A stretch of DNA of 64,000 nucleotides from Pseudomonas kribbensis (GTDB lineage Bacteria; Pseudomonadota; Gammaproteobacteria; Pseudomonadales; Pseudomonadaceae), in the NCBI RefSeq assembly GCF_003352185.1, contig NZ_CP029608.1, positions 4,626,001 through 4,690,000 of the forward strand, in the 5' to 3' direction. The notes beneath the pieces are model-generated. The model searched no databases. It was not told the origin of the DNA and saw only the letters and a program-made list of their open reading frames with translations. Within the stretch, counting starts at the first letter, position 1, and each line of letters opens with the position of its first letter. Below are positions 18,239-28,688 of the stretch, piece after piece. A program made the position numbers and the translations under genes.

Positions 18239-19660
18239 TCACACTATCTGCGGGCGACACACATCCACGGTGGGAACTGGCTTGCCAGCGAAGGCGCCGG
18301 AATGGGCGCTGTCATCCGCCACCAACCGCAGATGCAATCGCAATCCCGACTGACCGTTCTCGGCCCACAAAGTCCCGCCCTGGCGCTGCACCGCATTCCT
18401 CGCAATGCTCAGCCCAAGACCGAAACCACCGTCCCCCGGCCGCGAGCCGTCGAGTCGGGTGAATGGCGAGAAGATCCGTTCCAGATCCGCCTCAGCCACG
18501 CCGCCGCCCTCGTCCTCCAGCCATAGATGCCAGTAATCCCCGTCACGCCGGCCATCCAGCCGCACGATGCCGCCCTTGGGCGAATGACGGATCGCATTGC
18601 GCAGGATGTTTTCCAGCGCCTGGGCCAGGGTATTGAGGTTGCCGCGCACCCAGCACGATGCATCCACCGCACATTGCAACTGCCCTGTCGGACAGCAACT
18701 TTCGTAACAGGCGTTCTCCGTAAGCATTTCCCACAGCGCCTGGATCTGGATCGCTTCGTCCGGCAGCGGTGCACGTTCGGTTTCGAGCCAGGCCAGTTGC
18801 AGGGTGTCTTCGACCAGCCGCTGCATGCCATCGACTTCGCGGCCAATGCGTTCGCGCAACGATTGCAGGTCCTGCTCGCTTTCGCTGGCCACTCGCAGGC
18901 GACTCAGGGGCGTACGCAATTCGTGAGACAGGTCGCGCAGCAATTGCTGTTGCAGGGCAACGGTCGATTGCAGGCGCTCGGACATCGAATCGAAGGCCCG
19001 GGCCAGTTCGCCGAGCTCGTCCGGGCGCTGGGTGATGCCGCTCGACAGGCGCACATTCAATTGATCGGCGCGCCACGCGTTGGCCTGTTCGCGCAGGTTG
19101 TTCAACGGCACCACCAGCAGGCGATACAGGCCCACGCACAGCAACAGGGTGAACAGACCGGGAATCACGCCATTGGTGATCACCCGCCAGAACACTCGGT
19201 ACTTGCCCGGCAGGAAGCGTTCAGGCAGCTCGATGACCAGGCTGCCGGCGGCCGGTTCTATAGGAAATGGTACACGCAGCCACGGCCGGCCCTGCTTGTG
19301 AATCGGCCAGTCGAGGCCGCGCAGAAAGGTCAGATGCTGGATTTCCTGTGCGTTCAGCGGATCACTGCTTAGCGACTGCAGGTTGCCGCCGATCACGCCA
19401 ACCCAGCCGGCCTCGCGCAATTCCATGCTCTGCAACCAGCGGTCAATGCCAACACGCTGATCGCGCTGCCACGCCACTTCGGCTTCGGCGGCATAACGGG
19501 CCAATGTGCCGCGCGCCTCGTCGGAGAGGAACTGGTTGCGCTCCTCCATATAGCGGCCCCAGGACCAGCTCAACCAGATCATCAGCAGACAGAACGCCAC
19601 CAGCAGACACGCCAGTTTCCAGAACAGCGAATGTCGACCCGGCAGATCAGACACCTTCAT
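18239..19660 (-). CDS. sensor histidine kinase, PirS-like by position
   Basis: This membrane kinase has TM1 at about residues 16-37, a roughly 130-residue periplasmic sensor, TM2 about 168-188, HAMP, HisKA with DLSHELRTPLSRLRV (His249 if numbered from the upstream ATG at 19669), and an ATPase domain (LENILRNAIRHSPKG, GFGLGLSIA). I prefer MKVSDLPG at 19660, which overlaps the regulator gene by 14 bases. In PAO1 this locus is pirS, beside the iron-siderophore receptor gene pirA; pirA is absent here. The last 20 or so codons run through a REP-like sequence, so the C-terminal tail is probably recent. Confidence 0.85.
   Translation of the reverse strand: MKVSDLPGRHSLFWKLACLLVAFCLLMIWLSWSWGRYMEERNQFLSDEARGTLARYAAEAEVAWQRDQRVGIDRWLQSMELREAGWVGVIGGNLQSLSSDPLNAQEIQHLTFLRGLDWPIHKQGRPWLRVPFPIEPAAGSLVIELPERFLPGKYRVFWRVITNGVIPGLFTLLLCVGLYRLLVVPLNNLREQANAWRADQLNVRLSSGITQRPDELGELARAFDSMSERLQSTVALQQQLLRDLSHELRTPLSRLRVASESEQDLQSLRERIGREVDGMQRLVEDTLQLAWLETERAPLPDEAIQIQALWEMLTENACYESCCPTGQLQCAVDASCWVRGNLNTLAQALENILRNAIRHSPKGGIVRLDGRRDGDYWHLWLEDEGGGVAEADLERIFSPFTRLDGSRPGDGGFGLGLSIARNAVQRQGGTLWAENGQSGLRLHLRLVADDSAHSGAFAGKPVPTVDVCRPQIV
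18269..18296 (+). repeat. REP-like element inside the kinase 3' end
   Basis: GGTGGGAACTGGCTTGCCAG plus CGAAGGCG has the layout of Pseudomonas REPs: a GTGGGA head, a CTGGC-TT-GCCAG hairpin and a CGAAGGCG tail. It resembles the REP pair at 27853-27931. It is read in the antisense direction as codons for FAGKPVPT in the kinase tail. Confidence 0.7.
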
Positions 19661-20369
19661 CGACGGCACTCAGAACATAGCCCTTGCCCCACACCGTGCG
19701 TACTTCCCGCTCGGTGTAGCCGATCGCTTTGAGTTTGCGGCGAATCTGGCTGATGTGCATGTCGAGGCTGCGGTCGTGGGCCGCGTAGCCGCGCTGGAGC
19801 ACGTGCTGATAAAGGAAAGCCTTGCTCAACACCTCTTCATCATTGCGATTGAGGGTTTCCAGCAAGCGGTATTCGCTGCGAGTCAGGCCGGCGGGTTGAT
19901 TGTGGTAGGACACCTCGCACTGTTCTTCGTCGAAATGCAGACCGCCCGCCGCTACAGGCTCAACGCTGATTGCAGGACGCCGATCGAGGGCGACCCGCCT
20001 CAGGATCGCTTCGATCCGCACGTGCAGCTCGGCCATGCTGAACGGCTTGGGCAGATAGTCGTCGGCCCCCAGGCGAAAACCGCTGATACGATCAGCCTCG
20101 GCCCCCAGCGCCGACATCAGCAGTACCGGCGTGGAATGGCTCTGGCGCAGTTGCGTCAGCACATTCAGGCCGTCGAGCCCCGGCAACAGAATATCCATCA
20201 ACACCACATCGAACGGCTGGCGCCGGGCGATGCTCAGGCCTTCGCTGCCGCTCTGGCACCAGGTGACCTGAAAGCCGCTGCGCCCCAGTTGCTCGTGAAC
20301 ATAGGCACCGAGGACGGGATCGTCCTCGATGGAAAGAATGCGTGGCTGGCCAACAGAGACAGGAGTCAT
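19647..20369 (-). CDS. OmpR-family response regulator, PirR-like by position
   Basis: This 240-residue regulator has a receiver domain (acidic pair IEDD, phospho-acceptor Asp in LMDILLPGLDG at residue 59, KPF lysine motif) and a C-terminal winged-helix DNA-binding domain (LTRSEYRLLETL, DRSLDMHISQIRRKL, VRTVWGKGYVL). I chose ATG 20367-20369; a TTG four codons upstream is less likely. It overlaps the downstream kinase gene, so the pair is coupled. It is divergent from gacS. In PAO1 the equivalent pair controls ferric-siderophore uptake; with pirA absent the target here is uncertain. Confidence 0.88.
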   Translation of the reverse strand: MTPVSVGQPRILSIEDDPVLGAYVHEQLGRSGFQVTWCQSGSEGLSIARRQPFDVVLMDILLPGLDGLNVLTQLRQSHSTPVLLMSALGAEADRISGFRLGADDYLPKPFSMAELHVRIEAILRRVALDRRPAISVEPVAAGGLHFDEEQCEVSYHNQPAGLTRSEYRLLETLNRNDEEVLSKAFLYQHVLQRGYAAHDRSLDMHISQIRRKLKAIGYTEREVRTVWGKGYVLSAVDEGV

Positions 20370-20586
20370 GACTATCTGCAAATAATTCTCAGTTGTGGGG
20401 ATTATTCAAGATTGCCCGCCGCCCGGCAACCCAAGGTTGACCTGCCGGACAAATGACTGGCACCGAAACGACCGATCACGACATGATTTTTCCCGGGAAT
20501 GCCCGCAAGCAAATCGCTACACTGCGCCCATGCCGCGTGCCGGAAGCACGCAAGAGTCGATGATCAGCGGGATGCAGGAGATAGGC

Positions 20587-23340
20587 GTGCTCAAGAAACT
20601 GGGAATCAAAGGTCGCGTGTTGTTGCTGACCCTGTTGCCAACCAGCCTGATGGCGCTGGTACTGGGCGGCTATTTCACCTGGACGCAGCAGTCCGACCTG
20701 CAGGCCCAATTGATGCAGCGCGGCGAAATGATCGCCGAGCAACTCGCTCCGCTGGTGGCGCCGGCCATGGGCCACGGCGATGCCGAACTGCTCGAGCGCA
20801 TCGCCACCCAATCCCTGGAACAACCGGACGTGCGCGCGGTGACCTTCCTCGCGCCCGACCGCTCGCCGCTGGCCCACGCCGGCCCGACCATGCTCAACCA
20901 GGCCCCCAGCGGCGACAGCACACAATTGCTGCGGCGCAGCGGCAACGATGCCACCCGCTATCTGATGCCGGTCTTCGGCAAGCATCGCAACCTTGCCGGC
21001 GAACTGATCCCTGAAGAGTCCGACCGCCTGCTCGGCTGGGTGGAACTGGAACTCTCGCACAACGGCATGTTGCTGCGCGGCTACCGCAGCCTGTTCGCCA
21101 GTCTGTTGCTGATAGCGGCGGGACTGGCCGGCGCCGCACTGTTGGCCCTGCGCATGGGCCGCACGATCAATCGCCCGATCAGCCAGATCAAACAGGCGGT
21201 CGCGCAACTCAAGGACGGTCATCTGGAAACCCGTCTGCCGCCCCTCGGCAGCCAGGAACTCGACGAGCTCGCGTCCGGCATCAACCGCATGGCCGGCACC
21301 CTGCAAAACGCCCGGGAAGAACTGCAACACAGCGTCGATCAGGCCACCGAAGACGTGCGCCAGAACCTGGAAACCATCGAGATCCAGAACATCGAACTGG
21401 ACCTGGCCCGCAAAGAAGCCCTGGAAGCGAGCCGGATCAAGTCCGAGTTCCTCGCCAACATGAGCCACGAAATTCGCACACCGCTCAACGGCATTCTCGG
21501 TTTCACCCACCTGCTGCAGAAAAGCGAGCTGACTCCGCGCCAGCTCGACTATCTGGGCACCATCGAAAAATCCGCCGACAGTCTGCTGGGGATCATCAAT
21601 GAAATTCTCGATTTCTCGAAAATCGAGGCCGGCAAACTGGTGCTCGACCACATCCCGTTCAACCTGCGCGACCTGTTGCAGGACACCCTGACCATCCTCG
21701 CCCCTGCCGCCCACGCCAAGCAGCTGGAACTGGTGAGTCTGGTCTATCGCGACACACCGCTGTCGCTGGTCGGTGATCCGCTGCGGCTCAAGCAGATCCT
21801 CACCAACCTCGTGAGCAACGCGATCAAGTTCACCCGTGAGGGCACCATCGTCGCCCGTGCGATGCTCGAAGAAGAACACGAAGACAGCGTGCAGCTGCGC
21901 ATCAGCATTCAGGACACCGGTATCGGCCTGTCGAACCAGGACGTGCGCGCGTTGTTTCAGGCGTTCAGCCAGGCTGACAACTCGCTATCGCGCCAGCCCG
22001 GCGGCACCGGGCTCGGCCTGGTGATTTCCAAGCGTCTGATCGAACAGATGGGCGGCGAAATCGGCGTCGACAGCACCCCGGGCGAAGGTTCGGAATTCTG
22101 GATCAGCCTGAGCCTGCCCAAAACCCGCGACGATGCCGAAGACCTGCCCGCCGCGCCATTGCTCGGGCGCCGGGTGGCGGTGCTGGAAAACCACGAACTG
22201 GCGCGTCAGGCCTTGCAGCATCAACTGGAAGACTGCGGGCTCGACGTCACGCCGTTCAATACCCTGGAAAGCCTGACCAATGGCGTCACTGGCGCCCATC
22301 AGACCGATCAGGCCATCGATCTGGCGGTGCTCGGCATCACCAGCAACGACATGCCGCCGGAACGACTCAACCAGCACATCTGGGATCTCGAACACCTCGG
22401 TTGCCGGGTACTGGTGTTGTGCCCGACCACCGAACTGACGCTGTTCCATCTCTCGGTGCCCAACCCGCACAGCCAGCTCCAGTCCAAACCGGCCTGCACC
22501 CGCAAGCTGCGCCGGGCACTGTCGGACATGGTCAACCCGCGCCAGACCCGCAGCGAACCCGGCGAACCGCTGTCGAGCCGCGCGCCGAAAGTGCTGTGCG
22601 TCGACGACAACCCGGCCAACCTGTTGCTGGTGCAGACATTGCTCGAAGACATGGGCGCCAAGGTGCTCGCCGTCGAAAGCGGTTACGCCGCGGTCAAGGC
22701 CGTGCAGAGCGAAACCTTCGATCTGGTGCTGATGGACGTGCAGATGCCGGGCATGGACGGGCGCCAGAGCACCGAGACGATCCGTCAGTGGGAAAGCGAA
22801 CGTCATTGCACGCCGCTGCCGATCGTCGCCCTCACCGCCCACGCCATGGCCAACGAAAAACGCGCACTGCTGCAAAGCGGCATGGACGACTACCTGACCA
22901 AACCGATCAGCGAACGGCAACTGGCGCAGGTGGTACTGAAATGGACGGGACTGGCACTGCGCAATCAGGCACCGGACCGTGGCGGTGAAAGCCTCGTGGG
23001 ACATCAGGACCTGCCGGTACTGGATCACGAGGAAGGCTTGCGTCTGGCCGCCGGCAAGGCAGATCTGGCGGCGGACATGCTGGCCATGTTGCTGGCTTCG
23101 CTCGAGGCTGACCGCGAAGCCATTCGCACGGCCCGCGACAATCAGGATCAGAACGGTCTGCTCGAACGGGTGCATCGCCTGCACGGTGCCACCCGCTACT
23201 GCGGCGTTCCGCAATTGCGTGCTGCCTGCCAGCGCAGTGAAACCCTGCTCAAGCAGGAAGATCCCAAGGCCTCAACCGCACTGGATGAACTGGAGCGGGC
23301 GATCAATCGTCTGGCGGCGCAGGCGAAGATCAGCGCCTGA
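20587..23340 (+). CDS. gacS: global-regulator hybrid sensor kinase GacS
   Basis: GacS senses an unknown signal and phosphorylates GacA, which induces Rsm small RNAs and secondary metabolism. A GTG start at 20587 with AGGAG upstream gives [20 protein letters not shown] and 917 residues, matching the known protein; longer in-frame starts lack conservation. Domains: TM1 (10-30), periplasmic sensor, TM2 (about 165-185), HAMP, HisKA His294 ([12 protein letters not shown]), ATPase (GTGLGLVIS), receiver Asp717 ([11 protein letters not shown]), and Hpt His863 ([12 protein letters not shown]). All phosphorelay residues are present. It is monocistronic, with ldhA downstream. Confidence 0.97.
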   Translation: MLKKLGIKGRVLLLTLLPTSLMALVLGGYFTWTQQSDLQAQLMQRGEMIAEQLAPLVAPAMGHGDAELLERIATQSLEQPDVRAVTFLAPDRSPLAHAGPTMLNQAPSGDSTQLLRRSGNDATRYLMPVFGKHRNLAGELIPEESDRLLGWVELELSHNGMLLRGYRSLFASLLLIAAGLAGAALLALRMGRTINRPISQIKQAVAQLKDGHLETRLPPLGSQELDELASGINRMAGTLQNAREELQHSVDQATEDVRQNLETIEIQNIELDLARKEALEASRIKSEFLANMSHEIRTPLNGILGFTHLLQKSELTPRQLDYLGTIEKSADSLLGIINEILDFSKIEAGKLVLDHIPFNLRDLLQDTLTILAPAAHAKQLELVSLVYRDTPLSLVGDPLRLKQILTNLVSNAIKFTREGTIVARAMLEEEHEDSVQLRISIQDTGIGLSNQDVRALFQAFSQADNSLSRQPGGTGLGLVISKRLIEQMGGEIGVDSTPGEGSEFWISLSLPKTRDDAEDLPAAPLLGRRVAVLENHELARQALQHQLEDCGLDVTPFNTLESLTNGVTGAHQTDQAIDLAVLGITSNDMPPERLNQHIWDLEHLGCRVLVLCPTTELTLFHLSVPNPHSQLQSKPACTRKLRRALSDMVNPRQTRSEPGEPLSSRAPKVLCVDDNPANLLLVQTLLEDMGAKVLAVESGYAAVKAVQSETFDLVLMDVQMPGMDGRQSTETIRQWESERHCTPLPIVALTAHAMANEKRALLQSGMDDYLTKPISERQLAQVVLKWTGLALRNQAPDRGGESLVGHQDLPVLDHEEGLRLAAGKADLAADMLAMLLASLEADREAIRTARDNQDQNGLLERVHRLHGATRYCGVPQLRAACQRSETLLKQEDPKASTALDELERAINRLAAQAKISA

Positions 23341-23423
23341 TCCACGGCAATGCCGGTCAACGCCGATGCGGCTAAAGTGGTCGCGGGTGATTCGCGCCCG
23401 CGTCGATGCTTCAGGAGGATTGC

Positions 23424-24413
23424 ATGCGCACGATCGTTTTCAGCAGCCAGACCTACGACCGCGACAGTTTCCTTGCCGTCGACTGCCCGGCCGGCATCGA
23501 ACTGCACTTTCAACCGGCTCGACTGAGTATCGACACGGCACCGCTGGCCGACCGGCACGAGGTGGTCTGCGCCTTCATCAACGATGACCTCGGCGCTCCC
23601 GTGCTGGAACGTCTGGCGGCCGGCGGAACCCGGCTGATCGCCCTGCGCTCGGCGGGTTACAACCATGTCGACCTGAACGCCGCCAAACGCCTGGGGCTGG
23701 TGGTCGTGCGCGTTCCGGCCTACTCGCCCCACGCAGTGGCCGAGCATGCCGTAGCGCTGATTCTTGCGCTCAACCGCCGACTGCACCGGGCCTACAACCG
23801 CACCCGCGAAGGCGATTTCAGCCTGCACGGCCTGACCGGATTCGATCTGGTCGGCAAGACTGTCGGCATTGTCGGCACCGGCCAGATCGGCGCCACATTC
23901 GCGAAAATCATGCACGGTTTCGGCTGTGAGCTGCTGGCCTTCGACCCGTATCCGAACCCGACCGTCGAAGCCCTGGGGGCGCGCTATCTCAGTCTGCCGC
24001 AACTGCTGGAGCAATCGCAGATCATCAGCCTGCACTGCCCGCTCAACGAGCAGAGCAAGCATCTGATCAACCGTGATTCGCTGGCGCACATGCAGCCGGG
24101 CGCGATGCTGATCAACACCGGCCGCGGTGGCCTGGTGGACACGCCGGCGCTGATCGACGCCCTGAAGGACGGTCAGCTGGGTTATCTGGGGCTGGATGTT
24201 TACGAAGAAGAGGCGCAGCTGTTTTTCGAAGACCGCTCCGACCTGCCGTTACAGGACGACGTACTGGCGCGACTGCTGACCTTCCCCAACGTGATCATTA
24301 CCGCGCATCAGGCGTTCCTGACTCGCGAAGCATTGGGTGCGATTGCCGCGACCACCCTGCATAACATCGCGACCTGGGCGGCGGGATCACCGCAGAACCA
24401 GGTCGAGGGCTGA
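23424..24413 (+). CDS. ldhA: D-2-hydroxyacid dehydrogenase (fermentative D-lactate dehydrogenase type)
   Basis: This enzyme reduces pyruvate (or a related 2-keto acid) to D-lactate with NADH. The 329-residue protein has the Rossmann motif GIVGTGQIG near residues 150-158. The catalytic Arg is in NTGRGGLVDT, the Glu in DVYEEEAQLFFEDRS and the His in ITAHQAFLT. That C-terminal insert is typical of LdhA. The start is ATG 23424 with AGGAGG eight bases upstream. The order gacS-ldhA matches PAO1. Confidence 0.92.
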   Translation: MRTIVFSSQTYDRDSFLAVDCPAGIELHFQPARLSIDTAPLADRHEVVCAFINDDLGAPVLERLAAGGTRLIALRSAGYNHVDLNAAKRLGLVVVRVPAYSPHAVAEHAVALILALNRRLHRAYNRTREGDFSLHGLTGFDLVGKTVGIVGTGQIGATFAKIMHGFGCELLAFDPYPNPTVEALGARYLSLPQLLEQSQIISLHCPLNEQSKHLINRDSLAHMQPGAMLINTGRGGLVDTPALIDALKDGQLGYLGLDVYEEEAQLFFEDRSDLPLQDDVLARLLTFPNVIITAHQAFLTREALGAIAATTLHNIATWAAGSPQNQVEG

Positions 24414-24424
24414 GCGATCAGGCG

Positions 24425-24880
24425 TCAAGCAGGAGGTGGCGTCGGAGAAATCGCCACACACAGAATCAACAGACCGAGCCAGCCGAAGCCGATCAGTCGC
24501 TGCTGGAAAGAATGCCCCCGGCGCAACAGGAACCAGACAAAGATCATCGGCATCAGGAACGCCATGATCTTCAACCAGCCTTCGACCGGACGCACGCCGT
24601 CGGCATTCAATTGAGGTTCAGCCGCTCGCTCGGCCTGTTGCCGGCGCCGGCGTCCGGCAGCGGCGGGCATGACTTTGGGTTCCGGGGCAGGCGCAGGCGC
24701 TGCGACGAAAGCTTCGGGAACCGCCTTGTTCCGGGGCAGACTGCCAAAGGAAATCGTTGATCCACCGGAGCTCGCCCTGGCCGGTGCCTGCGCCTCCGTC
24801 AACGGAGCTCCGCAATGAATGCACGCCGTCGCTTCGGAGCTCACGCTCCGCTTGCATTCATAACATTCGATCAGCGCCAT
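24425..24880 (-). CDS. zinc-ribbon membrane protein of unknown function
   Basis: A 151-residue protein starting MALIECYECKRSVSSEATACIHCGAPL. The two CxxC pairs form a zinc ribbon at residues 6-23. After a Pro/Ala-rich linker (about 26-105) come two hydrophobic segments (IMAFLMPMIFVWFLL and LIGFGWLGLLILCVAI), so it is probably anchored with the ribbon in the cytoplasm. I took ATG 24878-24880, preceded by AAGGAAC, over a longer form of 182 residues. It is convergent with ldhA and divergent from the next gene. No function is inferred. Confidence 0.8.
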   Translation of the reverse strand: MALIECYECKRSVSSEATACIHCGAPLTEAQAPARASSGGSTISFGSLPRNKAVPEAFVAAPAPAPEPKVMPAAAGRRRRQQAERAAEPQLNADGVRPVEGWLKIMAFLMPMIFVWFLLRRGHSFQQRLIGFGWLGLLILCVAISPTPPPA

Positions 24881-25013
24881 GTTCCGTTCCTTAGAGATGA
24901 AGGCGGCAGTTTGCCACGACTGTGGTGTCGATTTGAACCGGATCGAAGGTCGCACGTGCGCGTTATTCTGCAATCAAGCCCGTGCTAGCATGTCGCGCAT
25001 ATTTGGAGGACCC

Positions 25014-25448
25014 ATGGTCGAACACGATTTCCGCTACACCCTGATGAACCCGCAACACACCCTCACCGAATGCCGCGCGCTCGTACCGGGCCGTTATCAG
25101 GTCACCGGCAACGGTGGCTCGATCCGTATCGGTGACGTGCTGGTCGTGACCCTCAAAGGCAGCAAGGACTTGTCCATGCGCCTGACCGTCGACACCGTCC
25201 GCCATCTGATCAACCCGCCGGGTCAATGGACCGCGATGACCACCGGCCCGGTGTTCGGCGAACTGGCGATCCACACCTGGCAGGTCAACTGCGACAGTTG
25301 CGCCAAGGAGCTGAGCTTCGAATTCGCCGTGGACGCCAAACTGGGCAAGCCTGCGGAAAAACCGGCTGCCACCGCACGCATCGCAGAACTGGGCTGGAAA
25401 GCCGTCGGTGACAAGCACCTGTGCCCGAAATGCCAGGAGCCGGCGTGA
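25014..25448 (+). CDS. conserved hypothetical protein with C-terminal zinc-binding motif
   Basis: A 144-residue soluble protein (MVEHDFRYTLMNPQHTLTECRALVPGRYQV). Two paired-cysteine sites, VNCDSCAKEL and LCPKCQEPA, suggest a metal-binding fold near the C-terminus. The ATG at 25014 has GGAGG five bases upstream. The stop overlaps the next ATG by one base (TGATG), making a two-gene operon with the META-domain lipoprotein. I do not recognise a function; the gene occurs near gacS-ldhA in other pseudomonads as I recall. Confidence 0.8.
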   Translation: MVEHDFRYTLMNPQHTLTECRALVPGRYQVTGNGGSIRIGDVLVVTLKGSKDLSMRLTVDTVRHLINPPGQWTAMTTGPVFGELAIHTWQVNCDSCAKELSFEFAVDAKLGKPAEKPAATARIAELGWKAVGDKHLCPKCQEPA

Positions 25449-25852
25449 TGAAACACCTGGCCCTGACCGCCGCTGTCGGCGCCGGCCTGATGGGCTGCGC
25501 CGCGGAGCCCGTACAACTGCAACAGGACCGCAGCTACATCCTGGAATGGATCGGCGAGCGGCCACTGATGGATTACAGCCACCTGACCGTGACCCTCGGC
25601 GAGGATGGCCGGGCCTATGGCAATGGCGGCTGCAACCACTGGTTCGCGCCCTACACCCTCGATGGCGACAAGCTCAGCTTCGGCAAGATCGGCAAGACCC
25701 GCAAGCTCTGCGCTCCAGCGCTGATGGAGCAGGAACAGCGTTTCCTGCAGGCCCTGGAGAAAGTCGAGCGCTGGGACGTTTCGCCCATCGAGCAGATGCG
25801 CTTCTGGCCTGCCGAAGGCAAGCCATTGCGCTGGTGGCTGGAAGAAGGCTGA
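25448..25852 (+). CDS. META-domain (HslJ-like) lipoprotein
   Basis: A 134-residue protein starting MKHLALTAAVGAGLMGCAAEP, with a lipobox ending at Cys17 that predicts a lipid-anchored envelope protein. The mature part fits the META/HslJ fold: SYILEWIGERPLMDYSHLTVTLGEDGRAYGNGGCNHWFAPY, then a second half with RKLCAPALMEQEQRFLQAL. META proteins are linked to heat or antibiotic stress, but the mechanism is unknown. The start overlaps the preceding stop, so it is translationally coupled. A GTTCCCGCG repeat follows. Confidence 0.85.
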   Translation: MKHLALTAAVGAGLMGCAAEPVQLQQDRSYILEWIGERPLMDYSHLTVTLGEDGRAYGNGGCNHWFAPYTLDGDKLSFGKIGKTRKLCAPALMEQEQRFLQALEKVERWDVSPIEQMRFWPAEGKPLRWWLEEG

Positions 25853-25859
25853 GCCTTCT

Positions 25860-25890
25860 GATCGTTCCCGCGCACCGCGTGGGAACGATC
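25860..25890. repeat. inverted repeat of the CGTTCCCGCG family
   Basis: GATCGTTCCC-GCGCACCGCGT-GGGAACGATC lies between two convergent genes. A closely related element is at 39336-39360. It may also act as a bidirectional terminator. Confidence 0.75.
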
Positions 25891-25891
25891 C

Positions 25892-26359
25892 TCAATTGGT
25901 CGCCTTCAACGCCTCAAGCTTCGCCATCACCCCCGCCGCCGTCTGCTCGCCCATCAACTGTTCCCGCACCTTGCCCTTGTTGTCGATGATGTAGGTCACG
26001 GGCAAGGCTTCGCTGCGCGGCAGTTCGAACAGGTCCGCCGGATCCTGCGCCAGCACGGTGAACTTGATGCCGAGTTTCTCGCTGGCGCCTTTCAGCTCTT
26101 CGCCCTGCACATTGTCGAAGTTGACCCCGAACACCCCTATCTTCTTGCCCTTGAGTTCTTCGGCCAGATGATTGAGTTCCGGGATTTCCGTGCGGCACGG
26201 ACCGCACCATTCGGCCCAGTAATTGAGTACCACCCATTGTTTGTCCAGGCGCTCGGACGCGACCTTCTGCCCGTTCTGATCGATGCCGTAGTCGTTACCG
26301 CAGCCCCCCAGCATCAACGCCCCGATGATCGTCAATGCCGCTGCCAGTCGCCGTGTCAT
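25892..26359 (-). CDS. TlpA-family thioredoxin-like lipoprotein
   Basis: A 155-residue envelope thiol-disulfide protein. The ATG at 26357-26359 gives MTRRLAAALTIIGALMLGGCG, with a lipobox at Cys20. The redox motif WCGPC (Cys52, Cys55) follows YWAEW, and the cis-proline is in ALPVTYIIDNKGKV. AAGGAA precedes this start; the longer form would bury the signal. Family members reduce periplasmic disulfides or assist cytochrome c maturation; the partner is not evident here. It is divergent from the arsC-like gene. Confidence 0.9.
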   Translation of the reverse strand: MTRRLAAALTIIGALMLGGCGNDYGIDQNGQKVASERLDKQWVVLNYWAEWCGPCRTEIPELNHLAEELKGKKIGVFGVNFDNVQGEELKGASEKLGIKFTVLAQDPADLFELPRSEALPVTYIIDNKGKVREQLMGEQTAAGVMAKLEALKATN

Positions 26360-26473
26360 GTCATGTTCCTTGTGAAAAATTGAATGCGCCTGCGACCCAT
26401 CGCCTCCCAAGGTTCTGGATTGCGCGCTGCACAGTTAGAATAGCCGCCACTCTACGCAAGAAGCGACCCGCCC

Positions 26474-27420
<947 letters not shown>

Positions 27421-27421
27421 G

Positions 27422-27847
27422 ATGGCCAGAAAGCCGAAAGTCCTGCCCGCCGTCGAATGGCTGGAGCCCCGGGTGCGGGCAATGCGGGTGATCAGTCTGC
27501 TGTGCTTTTTCGGCCTGGCCGGACTGCTCGCCGCGTATTACCTGGTGTTCGCCGACCTGCACGGCGCACGGCCGTGGGTGATTCTGCTGATCGAACTGAT
27601 CCCGTGGCTGGTGCTGGCACCCGCCATGATCATGGGCAGCGCCCGCGGGCATTCGTGGATGTGCTTTGTGGTGAATCTGTACTTCATCAAGGGCGCACTG
27701 GCGGCGTATGACCCGAGCCGTCAGCTGTTTGGCGTGCTGGAGATGATCGCCAGTCTGGCGGTGTTCTGCTCGGCGCTGCTGTATGTGCGGTGGCGGTATC
27801 AGCTGAATCGCAAACTGGCCGGCGAGGGCGAAGTCTCCGTCGTCTGA
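27422..27847 (+). CDS. DUF2069 inner-membrane protein
   Basis: A 141-residue protein with about four hydrophobic segments: residues 20-42 (MRVISLLCFFGLAGLLAAYYLVF), 50-70 (WVILLIELIPWLVLAPAMIM), 77-92 and about 100-122 (FGVLEMIASLAVFCSALLYV). This layout and length fit the DUF2069 family, whose role is unknown. It starts at ATG 27422, directly after the wrbA stop, and is probably cotranscribed with arsC and wrbA. A REP pair follows. Confidence 0.85.
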   Translation: MARKPKVLPAVEWLEPRVRAMRVISLLCFFGLAGLLAAYYLVFADLHGARPWVILLIELIPWLVLAPAMIMGSARGHSWMCFVVNLYFIKGALAAYDPSRQLFGVLEMIASLAVFCSALLYVRWRYQLNRKLAGEGEVSVV

Positions 27848-27852
27848 GAGAC

Positions 27853-27931
27853 CGCTATCGCCAGCAGGCTGGCTCCCACACTGGATCTGCGACGTTCACA
27901 AATCTTCTGTGGGAGCTAGCCTGCTAGCGAT
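27853..27931. repeat. pair of inverted REP elements
   Basis: Two REP units face each other. The left (27853-27880) reads TGTGGGAGCCAGCCTGCTGG on the minus strand. The right (27908-27931) reads TGTGGGAGCTAGCCTGCTAG on the plus strand. Each has a GTGGGAG head and a small palindrome, the typical Pseudomonas layout; they lie between convergent genes. Confidence 0.9.
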
Positions 27932-27946
27932 GCGCGCAGCGCGGTT

Positions 27947-28621
27947 TTAGTGATTGACGGTATACGCCAGCATCATCGAAATCTGGCTCATCGGCCGCCC
28001 GCCGCTTTCTTCATGCCACTGGTTGAACGCGTTCTGCACCGTGGCCAGATCCCGCAGACTGCTCGGCGCTTTGTCGACGATCTTCTGTGCATTCAACGCC
28101 GCGACCACATCGTAGCTCGGCACGAACGTGTCCTTGCCGACCATGCGCAGGAAGCGTGGCGCCGACAGCCCGCCCAGCTGGTGGCCATGCTTTTTCAGGT
28201 AGGTCCACAGGCCGACGATATCGGTCACCGGCCAGTCGGCGAGCAATGCGCCGAAACTGCCCTTCTCTTTCTCGACATCCAGAATGAACTGCGCATTGCG
28301 CGGCACGCTTTTCAGTTTGCCCAGGTGACGGATAATCCGTGCGTCCTGCATCAACCGCTCAAGGTGTTCGGCGCTCATCAGCACGACCTTTTCCGGGTCG
28401 AACTTGAAGAACACTTCTTCGAAGGCCGGCCACTTGGCATCCACCAGACTGTGCTTGAGCCCGGCACGAAACACCCGCAGGGCCATGGTCGAGAGGTAGC
28501 GGTCGTCGCTGATCTGGCGCAGTTGCGCCGGAGTCTTGGGAACGGGCAGATGGGCTTCCAGTTCAGCCGCCGAACCGAAGCGGTTCAGACAGTATTCGTG
28601 CAGCCACTTGTAATCGCGCAT
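27947..28621 (-). CDS. DNA-3-methyladenine glycosylase I family protein
   Basis: A base-excision enzyme of the Tag family, which removes alkylated adenine. The ATG at 28619-28621 (MRDYKWLHEYCLNRFG) gives 224 residues. The helix-rich fold shows DDRYLSTMALRVFRAGLKHSLVDAKWPAFEEVF, the family's counterpart of the methyladenine pocket, and DARIIRHLGKLKSVPRNAQ. The C-terminal half is longer than E. coli Tag and lacks its zinc-ligand pattern, so this is a divergent subfamily. It is downstream of ttcA with a terminator between, so probably transcribed separately. Confidence 0.82.
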   Translation of the reverse strand: MRDYKWLHEYCLNRFGSAAELEAHLPVPKTPAQLRQISDDRYLSTMALRVFRAGLKHSLVDAKWPAFEEVFFKFDPEKVVLMSAEHLERLMQDARIIRHLGKLKSVPRNAQFILDVEKEKGSFGALLADWPVTDIVGLWTYLKKHGHQLGGLSAPRFLRMVGKDTFVPSYDVVAALNAQKIVDKAPSSLRDLATVQNAFNQWHEESGGRPMSQISMMLAYTVNH

Positions 28622-28644
28622 GCCCTCTCCTAAAAAACGAATTG

Positions 28645-28674
28645 AAAACGGCGCCCGCGAGCGCCGTTTTTTCA
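28645..28674 (-). terminator. intrinsic terminator of ttcA
   Basis: AAAACGGCGC-CCGCGA-GCGCCGTTTTTT. The stem is flanked by A's and T's, so it could work on either strand; it lies just past the ttcA stop on the minus strand. Confidence 0.88.
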
Positions 28675-28688
28675 AGCGATCGGATCGC

